Shown here: positions 44,880 to 53,984 of the stretch, one piece after another
Numbering within the stretch: position 1 is the first letter of the stretch
How the letters are laid out: each line of letters starts with the position of its first letter
NCBI RefSeq assembly: GCF_024347355.1
Contig: NZ_AP025466.1
Coordinates: 1,178,001-1,242,000 of the forward strand
DNA: 64,000 nt
From: Vibrio chagasii
Lineage (GTDB): Bacteria > Pseudomonadota > Gammaproteobacteria > Enterobacterales > Vibrionaceae
Direction of reading: 5' to 3'
The notes under the pieces: generated by a model
Database searches by the model: none
Told to the model about the DNA's origin: nothing
Seen by the model: the letters and a program-made list of their open reading frames with translations, nothing else
Made by a program: the position numbers and the translations under genes

Positions 44880-45968
44880 CTACAACGCTGGATAATCGAT
44901 ATAGCCCTTTTCGTTGCCGCCGAATAGAGTCGTGCCATCGAGCTGTGATAGCTCGCTACCGTTTCGTAGGCGTGATACGAGATCTGGATTTGCTACGAAT
45001 GGGCGACCAAATGCGACGAGATCCGCGTAGCCTTTGCTTAATACTTCTTCGGCGCGTTCTGGTGTGTAGCTGCCAGCGACGATGATGGTGTTGGAGAACA
45101 AGGCTCTTAGTTCGACACGGAAGCTTTCAGGTATCACAGGTGCGTCATCCCAGTCGGCTTCTGACAGGTGCAGATAAGCGATATCACGAGCTTGCAGTGC
45201 TTTCGAAGCCTCCAAAATGGTTGGCACTATGTCTGGGCAGTTCATGTCTTTGAAGGTGATGAATGGCGCCAAACGCACGCCGACTTTATCGGCACCTATC
45301 TCTGCAATCACTGCATCCACTACTTCGATTAGAAAACGAAGTCGATTCTCGCGGCTACCTCCGTAGTTGTCAGTGCGCTTGTTTGAGTTAGTTCTTAGGA
45401 ATTGATCAATCAAGTAGCCATTGCCGCCGTGGATCTCGACACCATTAAAGCCTGCTTCGATGGCTTTCTTTGCTGAGTTCGCAAAATCTTGAACCACTCG
45501 ATCGATGTCTGCTTGAGTCATCTCTCTTGGTTGGATGCAATCGACCATGTTGCCGTTGCCATTCTCATCAGAAATCCACACCTGAGTTTCTATTGGAGCC
45601 AAAGCTGACGGTGCAATCGGCAGTTCGCCCTTTTGAAAGGTAGGGTGAGACACACGGCCGACATGCCAGAGTTGACAGAATATTGCTGCGCCTTGCTCTT
45701 TGGCGGCTGTGGTTACTGACTTCCAACCTTCAATTTGTGCATCGGTATAAACGCCGGGAGTGAATGAGTAGCCTTGAGAGTCATCAGAGATCTGTGTCGC
45801 TTCAGTGATGATAAGCCCGGCACTTGCACGTTGTTGGTAATAAGTCGCCATCATGTCGTTTGGTACATTGCCAGGTTGACTAGTACGAGCGCGTGTCATG
45901 GGTGCCATAACAACTCGGTTTTGCAATTCTAGGCCTTTGAGTTCTGATGTTTCGAATAATTTGTTCAT
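44880..45968 (-). CDS. alkene reductase, old yellow enzyme family (NemA-like)
   Basis: A 362-residue FMN enzyme that reduces activated C=C bonds, and in NemA also nitro compounds and N-ethylmaleimide. It shows the N-terminal LQNRVVMAPMTRAR, CQLWHVGRVSHP, the His/Asn pair region GVEIHGGNGYLIDQFLR, DNYGGSRENRLRF and GRPFVANPDL. Full length. Last gene of a leftward SDR-MFS-reductase set that a divergent LysR regulator probably controls. Likely role: electrophile detoxification. Confidence 0.92.
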   Translation of the reverse strand: MNKLFETSELKGLELQNRVVMAPMTRARTSQPGNVPNDMMATYYQQRASAGLIITEATQISDDSQGYSFTPGVYTDAQIEGWKSVTTAAKEQGAAIFCQLWHVGRVSHPTFQKGELPIAPSALAPIETQVWISDENGNGNMVDCIQPREMTQADIDRVVQDFANSAKKAIEAGFNGVEIHGGNGYLIDQFLRTNSNKRTDNYGGSRENRLRFLIEVVDAVIAEIGADKVGVRLAPFITFKDMNCPDIVPTILEASKALQARDIAYLHLSEADWDDAPVIPESFRVELRALFSNTIIVAGSYTPERAEEVLSKGYADLVAFGRPFVANPDLVSRLRNGSELSQLDGTTLFGGNEKGYIDYPAL

Positions 45969-46042
45969 GGTCTCTACCTTGTTTTAATTCGGTGTTCTTT
46001 AGTTCTGTGTCTTTTAGTTTTTTATTCGGGTTATAGAGCGGA

Positions 46043-47236
46043 TTACTTGCTTTCCGCTGGGCTGAAAATAGAGTTGCTTTGTGGCTTGTTTGCTCGGTTA
46101 GCTTTGGCGATAAGCAGTAAACCAATGACAGGAACAACAACGGCTGCGAACGGAATCATTCCTGCACCTAACTGGCTGTCGAGAACCATGCCACCAAGGA
46201 AACCACCGAAGGCATTCGCTAGGTTAAAGGCAGAAATGTTGGCTGTAGCAGCAAGTTCTTGTCCTTCGCCGCCATGGTTCATTACTCGAAGTTGCATGGC
46301 AGGAACGTTCGCAAATGATGCAATACCAAAGACAAATACCGCTGCAACGAATAGGATTTTGTTGTCTACCACTAGGCCCACCACAACCAGTGAAGCGATC
46401 ATCGCGACAGCCCAAAACATGGAAGCTTTGCCTAAATCTTTATCGGAAGAGCGGCCGCCCAATGTGTTACCTATGATTAAGCCAACACCGACAATGACTA
46501 AGATCCAAGTAACTGAGTCTTGACCGTAACCCGTGATGTGCATGGCAATAGGCGCAAGGTAGCCGTAAAGCTTCATAAACCCAGACCAAGCAAAAGCGGT
46601 GATCGCTAAGCTGATAAGCAGCATTGGATTTCTAAATGCCATTAGTTGAGTTTTGATGTCTTTCGCTTCGCTGTGACCGCTTGATTTGATAGATGTCAGG
46701 ATAGAAATCATTGCGATGGTGCCAAGTGCAGCTACGGTAAAGAAGGTGGTGTGCCAACCGAACTGCAAGCTAATCCATGTACCAGCGGGAACGCCAAGAA
46801 CGTTAGCCAGTGTTAAGCCTGCGAACATTTGACCAACCGCGCGGCCTGCCATTTTTTCCGACACTAGGTTGGTCGCAACAACCGCACCTATGCCATAGAA
46901 AGGCCCTTGAACTAAGCCTGCAATCACACGGCTAGCGAGCAGCAATGAGTAGTTAGGTGCTAGGGCTGACAAGACATTACCAATAATGAATAGCGCCATT
47001 AATCCAATCAGCACCATCTTCTTATTAAAGCGAGCAAGGTAGATGGTTAAGATTGGCCCGCCGATAACGATAGCTAACGCATAAGCACTGATTAGATAAC
47101 CTGCTTGGCCTTCTGTGATCGAAAGGGATGTGGCAATTTGTGGAAGAATGCCTGCGATAACAAACTCAGCGGTGCCGATCGCAAATGCTGCGAGTGTCAG
47201 TATCCAAACTTGGAATGGGATCTGTTCTTTTTTCAT
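46043..47236 (-). CDS. MFS efflux transporter (AraJ/DHA1-like)
   Basis: A 397-residue inner-membrane antiporter with 12 spans. It begins KKEQIPFQVWILTLAAFAIGTAEFVIAG, the TAEFVI signature of the AraJ/YdhP/CmlA-like branch, and has RVIAGLVQGPFYGIGA in the loop 4-5 region. The ATG at 47236 is chosen by family alignment; the frame opens at 47284. It probably exports a drug-like or sugar-like compound together with the enzymes encoded on either side. Confidence 0.85.
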   Translation of the reverse strand: MKKEQIPFQVWILTLAAFAIGTAEFVIAGILPQIATSLSITEGQAGYLISAYALAIVIGGPILTIYLARFNKKMVLIGLMALFIIGNVLSALAPNYSLLLASRVIAGLVQGPFYGIGAVVATNLVSEKMAGRAVGQMFAGLTLANVLGVPAGTWISLQFGWHTTFFTVAALGTIAMISILTSIKSSGHSEAKDIKTQLMAFRNPMLLISLAITAFAWSGFMKLYGYLAPIAMHITGYGQDSVTWILVIVGVGLIIGNTLGGRSSDKDLGKASMFWAVAMIASLVVVGLVVDNKILFVAAVFVFGIASFANVPAMQLRVMNHGGEGQELAATANISAFNLANAFGGFLGGMVLDSQLGAGMIPFAAVVVPVIGLLLIAKANRANKPQSNSIFSPAESK

Positions 47237-47321
47237 GATGATATGCCTATGTAAATTCTGGTTTGTTAGGACGCTTAGGTACACGTCCTAACGGTTGTTC
47301 TTTGTGTCTTTGCGAGGTGTT

Positions 47322-48005
47322 TTAGCCGAGTAGCGCGCCGCCATCGATGTCGATAATTGAGCCAGTCACATATGAGTTTTTAATCGCGAACAGGTAGCCC
47401 ATGGCGGCCTCTGAAGCATCACCGACTTTACCAACAGGTAAGTTATTCTTGGCGTTGTCATACATGGCGTTACGAGATGAGTCGTCCATATTCTTGTAGG
47501 CTTCGGTCATGGTTAAGCCTGGGCTGACGGCGTTCACTCGAATAGGCGAAAGTTCTTTTGCAAGCACTTTAGTCACGCTCTCTAGTGCGGCGTTGATGGC
47601 GGTTTTTACGTAAGTGCCTGAGACTACTTTGCGCGACAACATGCCTGTGGTGAGCGTGATAGAACCGTTGGGTTTGATGTAACGTGCCGCATGCTTGGCA
47701 ACGTTCAGGCTGCCCCAAAATTTGGTATCAAATGCCGTTTTTGCGTCTTCAAGCGCAACATCTGTCACCTTTCCTGCGGGAGCAGATGAGCCAGCCGTAA
47801 CCACCAAATGATCGAAGGGACCAATGGATTCGAAGTACTCGCAAATCGACTTTTCATTACTGATATCAACGCCTGTATGTCGACCAGCAATGTGTACTGT
47901 GTTGTCTTCGTTTCTCAATTGCATCGCTAATGCTTTACCGATGCCAGACGTGCCACCAATGATGACGAAAGTGCTTTTTTCTTGGTTCGTTACTAAGTTG
48001 TTCAT
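47322..48005 (-). CDS. atypical short-chain dehydrogenase without the YxxxK pair
   Basis: A 227-residue SDR-fold protein. The cofactor motif GGTSGIGKALAMQL and VTAGSSA are present, as is the C-terminal VTGSIIDIDGGALLG. In the active-site helix (VVSGTYVKTAINAALESV), aligned through AALESV, the catalytic Tyr position is Lys and the catalytic Lys position is Asn. It may use other residues or act as a binding protein. It is divergent from a LysR gene 124 bases away and 85 bases ahead of the MFS gene. Confidence 0.85.
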   Translation of the reverse strand: MNNLVTNQEKSTFVIIGGTSGIGKALAMQLRNEDNTVHIAGRHTGVDISNEKSICEYFESIGPFDHLVVTAGSSAPAGKVTDVALEDAKTAFDTKFWGSLNVAKHAARYIKPNGSITLTTGMLSRKVVSGTYVKTAINAALESVTKVLAKELSPIRVNAVSPGLTMTEAYKNMDDSSRNAMYDNAKNNLPVGKVGDASEAAMGYLFAIKNSYVTGSIIDIDGGALLG

Positions 48006-48129
48006 GTTCTGAATTCCTGCATGTTCTGCTGATGGTTGTCATTATATTTATTCGATTAATTTTGATAATTGACTAAAATGTGAATTCATTATTCGGCTGA
48101 GATGAACAGTGTGGCGAGGAAGAAGTAGC

Positions 48130-49062
48130 ATGGATAAGTTTTCAGACATGGCGATGTTCGTCAGCATCGTGAAGCATCAGGGGTTGGCTGCGGCAGGGCG
48201 AGAGCTAGGCTTATCACCTGCGACCATGACGGCAAGGCTACAAGCTCTGGAGGAACGATATGGCGTGAAGCTGTTGAATCGAAGTACTCGACATGTGTCT
48301 TTAACTGACTCTGGCGAGCTGTATCACAAGGCGTGTTTGGAGATATTGGATAACGTTAGCGAAGCCGAAAACTTGATTCAAAATGGTGTCAAAGAGGTTA
48401 AAGGCCCTTTAAAAATCGCCGCTCCCAAAGACATCGGCAAGCAGTACATTCTTCCTATTCTCTCTGAGTTCTGTCAGCAATATCCCGACGTGATCCCTTA
48501 CCTGTATTTGAACGATAACCTGTCGAATATTGCAGAGTCGGGCATGGATGTGGTGATTCGCTACGGAGAGTTAGTTGACAGCAGTTTGATATCAAGACGT
48601 TTATCCCCGAGCCGACGTGTGCTGTGTGCTTCTCCTGAATATCTTGCCAAGCATGGAACGCCCCTAACGCCGCAAGACTTAGTAGACCATGACTGCTTAG
48701 CCATGCTGCGTAGCAATGAAGAACTCAAGACATGGCACTTTCAAGATCACGATATGAAGAAGTCGATTACCGTTGTGCCAAAGCGATTCTCAGACGATGG
48801 CGAAGTGATTCGCTACTGGGCATTAAAAAGCGAGGGTATTGCGCTCAAATCAGTGTTGGATGTGCAAGATGACATCAATAACCAACGCCTTGTGACTTTG
48901 CTCAACGGCTATATGAAAAACTTCAATACTTCGACCTCTGTATCAAGCGCAGACTTGAATGTGGTGTACATCAGCAAGAAGTATCAACCTAAGCGAATTC
49001 GACTATTTTTGGATTTCCTAATCGATAATTTTGGCCGTTTGACAGATAAATCAATTAATTAA
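48130..49062 (+). CDS. LysR family transcriptional regulator
   Basis: A 310-residue regulator of the CrgA/DmlR-like subgroup. The N-terminal helix-turn-helix reads GLAAAGRELGLSPATMTARLQALEERYGVKLLNRSTR; the effector domain starts LKIAAPKDIGKQYILP. The ATG at 48130 follows GAGGAAGAAG. It is divergent from the SDR-MFS-reductase genes, the standard LysR layout; the spacer is very AT-rich with several T-N11-A candidates, none decisive. Confidence 0.9.
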   Translation: MDKFSDMAMFVSIVKHQGLAAAGRELGLSPATMTARLQALEERYGVKLLNRSTRHVSLTDSGELYHKACLEILDNVSEAENLIQNGVKEVKGPLKIAAPKDIGKQYILPILSEFCQQYPDVIPYLYLNDNLSNIAESGMDVVIRYGELVDSSLISRRLSPSRRVLCASPEYLAKHGTPLTPQDLVDHDCLAMLRSNEELKTWHFQDHDMKKSITVVPKRFSDDGEVIRYWALKSEGIALKSVLDVQDDINNQRLVTLLNGYMKNFNTSTSVSSADLNVVYISKKYQPKRIRLFLDFLIDNFGRLTDKSIN

Positions 49063-49162
49063 CGCGATATGACAAAACTCTCGAACTGAAAACGGGACTA
49101 CGGACAGAACGCGCTCAACTGGTTATGATGTGAGCAATACATGGATGTTACTGGAGAGAACA

Positions 49163-49555
49163 ATGAAAATAGTTGGCAATACGCTGATCAAACCATTCCA
49201 TAAAGCGACCTGTCACTGCGGTGCGGTGGAGTTAGAGCTTAGCCTACCTAACGGCATCGAAAAGCCGCGTCGCTGCGATTGCTCTATTTGTCGTCGTAAA
49301 GGGGCGGTTGTTGGTTCTGTAGCCTTGGATGGTATCAAGATCCTCAAAGGTGCAGAGCATCTCAAGTTATATCAATTCAATACCAACACCGCGAAGCACT
49401 ACTTCTGTTCGAACTGCGGTATCTATACCCACCATCAACGTCGCTCTAGCCCAAATGAATATGGATTCAATATTGGTTGCTTGGAAGGGGTGAACCCTTT
49501 TGATATTGGTGATGTGGTGACTAACGATGGGGTTAACCACCCTGCGGATCGCTAA
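49163..49555 (+). CDS. GFA family zinc protein
   Basis: A 130-residue protein of the glutathione-dependent formaldehyde-activating (CENP-V/GFA) fold. Zinc ligands: CHCGAVE, RRCDCSICRRKGAV and FCSNCGIYTHH. The ATG at 49163 follows GGAGAG. It is paired with an OsmC-type gene 10 bases downstream. Members bind small thiol adducts; the substrate is not known here. Confidence 0.9.
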   Translation: MKIVGNTLIKPFHKATCHCGAVELELSLPNGIEKPRRCDCSICRRKGAVVGSVALDGIKILKGAEHLKLYQFNTNTAKHYFCSNCGIYTHHQRRSSPNEYGFNIGCLEGVNPFDIGDVVTNDGVNHPADR

Positions 49556-49565
49556 GGAGAAAAGT

Positions 49566-50033
49566 ATGTCTGATTATGGTGCCCTGATTCGCTGGCAGAA
49601 AGGCGGCGATGAGGCTTTTAGCGATAACCAATACAGTCGCGGGCATACGTGGGAATTTGATGGTGGCGTTATCGTACCTGCGTCGTCATCACCTCATGTG
49701 GTGCCATTGCCACTTTCGGTGGCTGAAAATGTTGATCCAGAAGAAGCCTTTATTGCGGCGATTGCCAGTTGTCATATGCTGACGTTTTTGGGCATTGCAG
49801 CTAAACAGAAGTACCTGATCGACTCTTATGTCGATGATGCCGTCGGTGTGCTGGAAGAAGATGAATCAGGTCGTTCATCTGTGACTAAGGTGACTCTGCG
49901 CCCTAAGATTGTGTTTTTAGGTACCAAAAATCCTACCGCCAAGCAGCTCGACAAACTGCATCACTTGGCGCACAAAAACTGTTTCATTGCGAACTCGGTC
50001 AAGACTGAGATTGTGGTCGAGATGCGAGATTAA
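49566..50033 (+). CDS. OsmC family protein
   Basis: A 155-residue OsmC/Ohr-fold protein. Both redox Cys are present: IASCHMLTFLG and LAHKNCFIANSV. The active-site Arg/Glu context and the N-terminal W(Q/K)GGDEAFSDNQYSRGHTW segment fit the YhfA/OsmC branch. It starts 10 bases after the GFA gene with AAGGAG, so the two are one operon, probably against peroxides or electrophiles. Confidence 0.88.
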   Translation: MSDYGALIRWQKGGDEAFSDNQYSRGHTWEFDGGVIVPASSSPHVVPLPLSVAENVDPEEAFIAAIASCHMLTFLGIAAKQKYLIDSYVDDAVGVLEEDESGRSSVTKVTLRPKIVFLGTKNPTAKQLDKLHHLAHKNCFIANSVKTEIVVEMRD

Positions 50034-50155
50034 TTTAAAACAATCACAAGATTTCTTTAAAAGCTTCGTCCTTTTTATCTCGCTATCGTCTTAAGGGTAT
50101 TCATGCAATTTCGTTGATTGCAAAAAGACCGAACACACTATTTGAGGACTCCTCC

Positions 50156-51344
50156 ATGACAGCGTTTAACAGTGCATCGAATTACGGTGAAAATGCGTTT
50201 ATCAAAAGCAAACCAGAGGTGCTAGAGAGCATTTACAATACCGCCGATGTATTTCCTTACTGGGTTGCCGACATGGATTTTCAGATAGCGGAACCCATCA
50301 CTCAAGAGCTGAATCGTTTGGTCGAACGCGGCGTGTATTCTTACGAGTTTCATGAGCAAGCGGTGTTTGAAGCCCTTTCAAAATGGTATGCAAAGCGTCA
50401 TGGGCTAAACCTTTCAGCGGACAAATTTGTGCAGGTGCCGGGTGTGCTCTCTGGTATTGCCTTGTTACTGCGTCAGTTTACTAATGAAGGTGATGGCGTG
50501 CTTATTCATACGCCAGCCTATCACCAGTTTTCTAACTTGGTGAACAAAGCCGGTCGCGAGGTAGTGAAAAGCCCGTTGGTAAATGATGGCCAAAGTTACC
50601 AAATTGATTTCGAGGGGATGGAGCAACAGATCGTCGACCATAAAGTGAAAACGATGATTTTCTGTAACCCCCATAACCCAACTGGCCGTGTATGGACAGC
50701 GCAAGAAATAGAGCAAGTTGTTGAGATCGCTAAGCGCCATGATGTCCTGATCATCAGCGATGAAATCCATTCTGGTATTATTTTTGAAGGCCATACTTTC
50801 ACGAGCTTGACCAGTTTCGATTACTACAAGGTGATTACCTTGATTGGTTCTCCGGCGAAAACCTTTGGCATGCACAGTATTTCTAACGGTTATGTCTACA
50901 CCAATAACGAAGCGCTATTTGAAGCGTTTAAAGCCAACGTAGCGGCGATGTACCTTGATCACGGTAACGCTTTGACGACATTTGCAACCATTGCTGCTTT
51001 TGAAAAGGGGGGAAGAGTGGCTAGAGGGTATGTTGGTGTACTTACAAGAGACGGTTAAGTGGGTTACTGAGTTTGCTGAAAAGCGCATTCCTCAATTGAA
51101 AGTGTTCCAGCCACAAGGTACTTATCAGGTATGGTTTGATTTTTCTGCGTTAGGTTTCTCTAAAGAAAAGCTTAAAAATACCGTGTTTGAGCAGGCGGGG
51201 ATGGGGTTAACTCCGGGCGGATGGTTTGGCGCTGAGAGCTATCATTTCATGCGAATGAACATTGCGACGTCTCGCGACAATATCGAAAAATCGTTTGAGG
51301 TACTGGCAAACGCGATTGATAATGCAGAGCAAGCTAAACGCTAG
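50156..51344 (+). pseudogene. PatB/MalY-type cystathionine beta-lyase, frameshifted
   Basis: A PLP-dependent C-S lyase of about 396 residues if repaired. Start ATG 50156. Frame 1 runs to 51058 and carries FPYWVADMDF, NPHNPTGRVW, ISDEIHSGIIF and the PLP-Lys region GSPAKTFGMHS. After a run of six G (51007-51012) the normal sequence continues in another frame to 51344 (GEEWLEGMLVYLQETVKWV, TYQVWFDF, NIATSRDNIEKSF). One G fewer would restore the gene. It is therefore a recent lesion, a slippery-tract phase switch or a sequencing error. Confidence 0.85.
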
Positions 51345-51376
51345 TTTTGACACGATAATGCCATTTCAAATCGGAT

Positions 51377-51415
51377 AACCGCGAGTCAGCTTAGTGCATG
51401 GCTGGCGGTTTTTTT
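51377..51415 (+). terminator. terminator after the PatB-type gene
   Basis: AACCGC..CAGC / GCTG.GCGGTT stem with a four-base bulge, followed by T7. Confidence 0.75.
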
Positions 51416-51498
51416 GTGTCTGTGTAATCCTACTCACGGTTTCACAAAGCTGTTTTAGACAGCGCAGAATGATTATAGAGATTGATTGGCAGAGAGTT

Positions 51499-51843
51499 AT
51501 GTTTAGCGTCCCACTGAATAGTTTTGTACATCGTGTGAGTGATAAGAGCCAAGTAATGGCAAACGCTGCTGAGTGTGGATGTCAGTTGAAGCGAGTTCGT
51601 CGCTCACGCAACTGGTTATTGGTGGCTCAAGAGCATCAATTGATCGAATTCAAAGCTTTGTTAACTCATGAAAAAGACGGCTGGATAACTGTAGCCATAG
51701 ACAAGGTACTGCCAAAACCTGTGGTGTGTTTGGCGTCGCTGTTAGCCGCAACTCCTTCTATGACCGTTGCTCAATTGGTGATGGAGTCTGGATGTTCAAT
51801 GGCCGAAGCACGACGAGCCATTGATGACTATGAAGGGTTATAG
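51499..51843 (+). CDS. ribosome recycling factor family (RRF_GI-like) protein
   Basis: A 114-residue protein. The VPLNSFVHRVSDKSQVMANAAECGCQLKRVRRSRNWLL part matches a Vibrio-centred family annotated as ribosome recycling factor-like; this is not the essential Frr. The ATG at 51499 follows GCAGAGAG; ATG 51469 would add ten residues. The C-terminal part (TVAQLVMESGCSMAEARRAIDDY) resembles a small UBA-like helical domain. The actual role is not established. Confidence 0.7.
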   Translation: MFSVPLNSFVHRVSDKSQVMANAAECGCQLKRVRRSRNWLLVAQEHQLIEFKALLTHEKDGWITVAIDKVLPKPVVCLASLLAATPSMTVAQLVMESGCSMAEARRAIDDYEGL

Positions 51844-51879
51844 ATAAGTTGTGAGCGCTTGAAAAGTACTGAGCAGCAA

Positions 51880-51930
51880 AAAGCCCGTAACGATATGGCG
51901 TTATTTCAGCGCGATATCGTTACGGGCTTT
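51880..51930. terminator. bidirectional terminator with perfect 17-bp arms
   Basis: AAAGCCCGTAACGATAT / ATATCGTTACGGGCTTT around a 17-base loop. It serves the rightward RRF_GI gene; the leftward RRM gene begins its end 45 bases away. Confidence 0.85.
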
Positions 51931-51974
51931 ATCATCTGAGTTTCTGTGAAACCAGTGAGAGCGTTAAAGTCGAA

Positions 51975-52214
51975 TTAAGAGTTAGCGACTTTTACACGAA
52001 TCGTGTTTTTGCCAAGCTTGGTCATGTGCAGCTTGTCTAGTGCAGTTTTCGCTTCTTCTTGCTCTGGCATTTCAACGAAAGCAAAACCTTTTGAGTAGCC
52101 AGTTTCTTGGTCTAATACTAGGTTGCATGCTTTTACTGAACCGAACTCAGAAAATAGTACACGGATGTCTTGCTCTGTTGTTGAGCGAGATAGGTTACGA
52201 ACTAGAAGTTTCAT
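51975..52214 (-). CDS. RRM-domain RNA-binding protein
   Basis: A 79-residue single RNA-recognition motif: RNP2 is KLLVRNL at the N-terminus and RNP1 is KGFAFVEM (about 40-47). The ATG at 52214 is chosen because the RRM begins there; the extension to 52247 has no site. Small RRM proteins of this kind occur in many Gammaproteobacteria and cyanobacteria and are often cold-induced. It probably binds single-stranded RNA. Confidence 0.92.
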   Translation of the reverse strand: MKLLVRNLSRSTTEQDIRVLFSEFGSVKACNLVLDQETGYSKGFAFVEMPEQEEAKTALDKLHMTKLGKNTIRVKVANS

Positions 52215-52345
52215 AATGAACCTTGAATATGAATTTACGTCGCGCATTGTCGCACATTTTGAAGGTCACCCTTACAAAATAATTTAAGATCTCATTTGCT
52301 TGGGTAGCCAAGATCTGCGGCTGCACTTTGAGTTGTTTGTCGTGA

Positions 52346-52609
52346 TTATTCGTCGTCGAACTGTTTGATGGTGAAGGCGTCTTCGATTCGGTTCAGCTCT
52401 TCTTGTTCTTTCTGACGAAGCTCTTCTTGGCGAGCAATTTTCATCTCATTGAGACGTTTCTTCTCTGACTTGGTCAGGAACTTAACGGCTTTTTTGTTGG
52501 TTAATGCGTAAGCAGTTACGTCTTCACCTTTTTCTCTGCGCTCGTTTACGCGTTGTGAGAAACGTTCATTGTCGCGAGCTTTACGCTCCGCTGAGGTTAA
52601 CTTGCTCAT
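52346..52609 (-). CDS. small charged coiled-coil protein
   Basis: An 87-residue, mostly helical protein with about half charged residues (EKKRLNEMKIARQEELRQKEQEELNRIEDAF). There are no membrane spans and no motif of known function. It probably forms a coiled coil and could bind nucleic acid or ribosomes through its basic N-terminal half. I do not recognise a named family. It lies 130 bases downstream of no gene on its strand, so it has its own promoter. Confidence 0.6.
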   Translation of the reverse strand: MSKLTSAERKARDNERFSQRVNERREKGEDVTAYALTNKKAVKFLTKSEKKRLNEMKIARQEELRQKEQEELNRIEDAFTIKQFDDE

Positions 52610-52836
52610 GCTTTAAAGCCTTTTTAATTTATCGTGATAGGGAATCTACACGTGGCGAAACAAAGGGGCATTCATCAGTATGAGGTATTGGCCATTTGTA
52701 CGCTGGTGGCGCATCTTAGCACAGCGGGGGAGCATGTAGGCATGCTATTGAGGGATTATACGAAACAGCCCACAACGCGTCGTCGTGGGCTGGATTCTAA
52801 AGCGGGTGATTCAGATTGATTTGAAGGGCGAGTTGT

Positions 52837-53379
52837 CTAAATCTTTTCGATGTACAGGATGACCTCTCCGACCTTAAAGCCGAACTTGGACATTTCGGTC
52901 TTGTTGAATAATCGCGTTTCGTCCATTAAGAACATCCAATCATCTAGTGTGACTTCATAGGTACTGCCATCGACTTCAATTTCTAGGTCGTATTTCCAGT
53001 ACAGAGCAGAGCCTTGGGTTTCACCATAAGCGGTTCCTACCACATCGTTAGCAGTGCCTGAGTAAGTGTTGTCGCCGGTTTTTATCAGGTTCCAAATTCG
53101 GGTTGAGCGTTCACCATCGGCAAATGAGAACCACTCTTTGATTTCACCGTTGTTGCCTTCCCACGTAGCGATCAGTTTGGCATCAAAGCGTCGTAGCAAG
53201 TTGCCGGAGCGGTCGAGTACCATACCGTAAGCCATTAACTCGCCATTGAAGAAGGTCTCAAGTTTGAGCTCTGGTGTTGTGTCGACGTGATTATCAAGGC
53301 TGGCAGAGCCGCAGCCTGTTAGCCAACTAAGAGACAGTATTGCTAGAGCAAATTTGATTATTGTTGTTTTTGGATTCAT
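52837..53379 (-). CDS. DUF3833 family lipoprotein
   Basis: A 180-residue protein with a lipoprotein signal (LSWLTGCGSAS; the TGC box puts the lipidated Cys at 23). The mature part is beta-rich (FFNGELMAYGMVLDRSGNLLRRF, YSGTANDVVGTAYGETQGSALYW), the pattern of DUF3833. Last gene of the long leftward unit headed by the ECF sigma factor, overlapping the chalcone-isomerase-like gene by four bases. Role unknown, but the genes keep together in photo-oxidative clusters. Confidence 0.85.
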   Translation of the reverse strand: MNPKTTIIKFALAILSLSWLTGCGSASLDNHVDTTPELKLETFFNGELMAYGMVLDRSGNLLRRFDAKLIATWEGNNGEIKEWFSFADGERSTRIWNLIKTGDNTYSGTANDVVGTAYGETQGSALYWKYDLEIEVDGSTYEVTLDDWMFLMDETRLFNKTEMSKFGFKVGEVILYIEKI

Positions 53380-53981
53380 TTATTCAAACCTAATAGTTGT
53401 TTGCGTAGGCCTGGTTCGGAGGTGTTTTCAGAGAGCCAGATAGCAAGGAAGGCATCGCCAAATTGTTTGTCTTGAATGACACCGATAGGTTGCTCATCGA
53501 AGTAAAAACGGCTCACGTTGTCTTCTTCAACACGAATCGTCAGTGTGCTTCCAGCTTCTACATTTGGCCACATTGAATAGAGTGGCTTCAACCAGCGCTC
53601 GATGTTGCTGTTAGGGTAGCCGAGCTTGTTCCACTGATCCTCGGTTGCTTCGACTAGGTCCTTACTGTCTATCGCGCGGTAGTACTCTATTTTCAAAGCG
53701 CGTTCTGAACTCGAAGGTGCGGTGTAGAATTCAGCAGAGTAGAGGGTCCAAAATAGGTAATTCATTTCCCCTTGTCCGCGCTTATTTAAATCGTCGACAG
53801 CAGAGGCGCGAGCTTGACCAGCAAACAGCATTGCTGCGATTAATAGAGAGAGGGTGAAGGCCCCTAAATTTGCTTTCATGTACTGATTGTTTACAGCCGT
53901 TTGAGTGTTAGATTGGGCACACGCGCCACTCTCAGTGCTCTCTGAGTGGAGCGCCTGTGTCCGTTTGAGTGAGTAAGCCAT
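53376..53981 (-). CDS. chalcone isomerase-like protein
   Basis: A 201-residue exported protein of the bacterial chalcone isomerase-like fold (TLYSAEFYTAPSSSERALKIEYYRAIDSKDLVEATEDQW, DKQFGDAFLAIWL). The ATG at 53981 is kept because AGGTGA lies five bases before it, right over the DUF2878 stop. It adds a 34-residue polar extension before a normal signal peptide; an internal ATG at 53879 would start at the signal but has no ribosome binding site. It probably binds a fatty-acid-like ligand. Confidence 0.82.
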   Translation of the reverse strand: MAYSLKRTQALHSESTESGACAQSNTQTAVNNQYMKANLGAFTLSLLIAAMLFAGQARASAVDDLNKRGQGEMNYLFWTLYSAEFYTAPSSSERALKIEYYRAIDSKDLVEATEDQWNKLGYPNSNIERWLKPLYSMWPNVEAGSTLTIRVEEDNVSRFYFDEQPIGVIQDKQFGDAFLAIWLSENTSEPGLRKQLLGLNK

Positions 53982-53984
53982 AAG

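Noticed and set aside
48006..48129. A specific LysR binding site between the divergent SDR and LysR genes
   Set aside because: Many AT-rich T-N11-A matches occur; none stands out enough to report as a site.
52634..52819. Rightward 61-codon frame between two leftward genes
   Set aside because: It overlaps the probable promoter region of the leftward coiled-coil gene, has no ribosome binding site and its composition is not protein-like.
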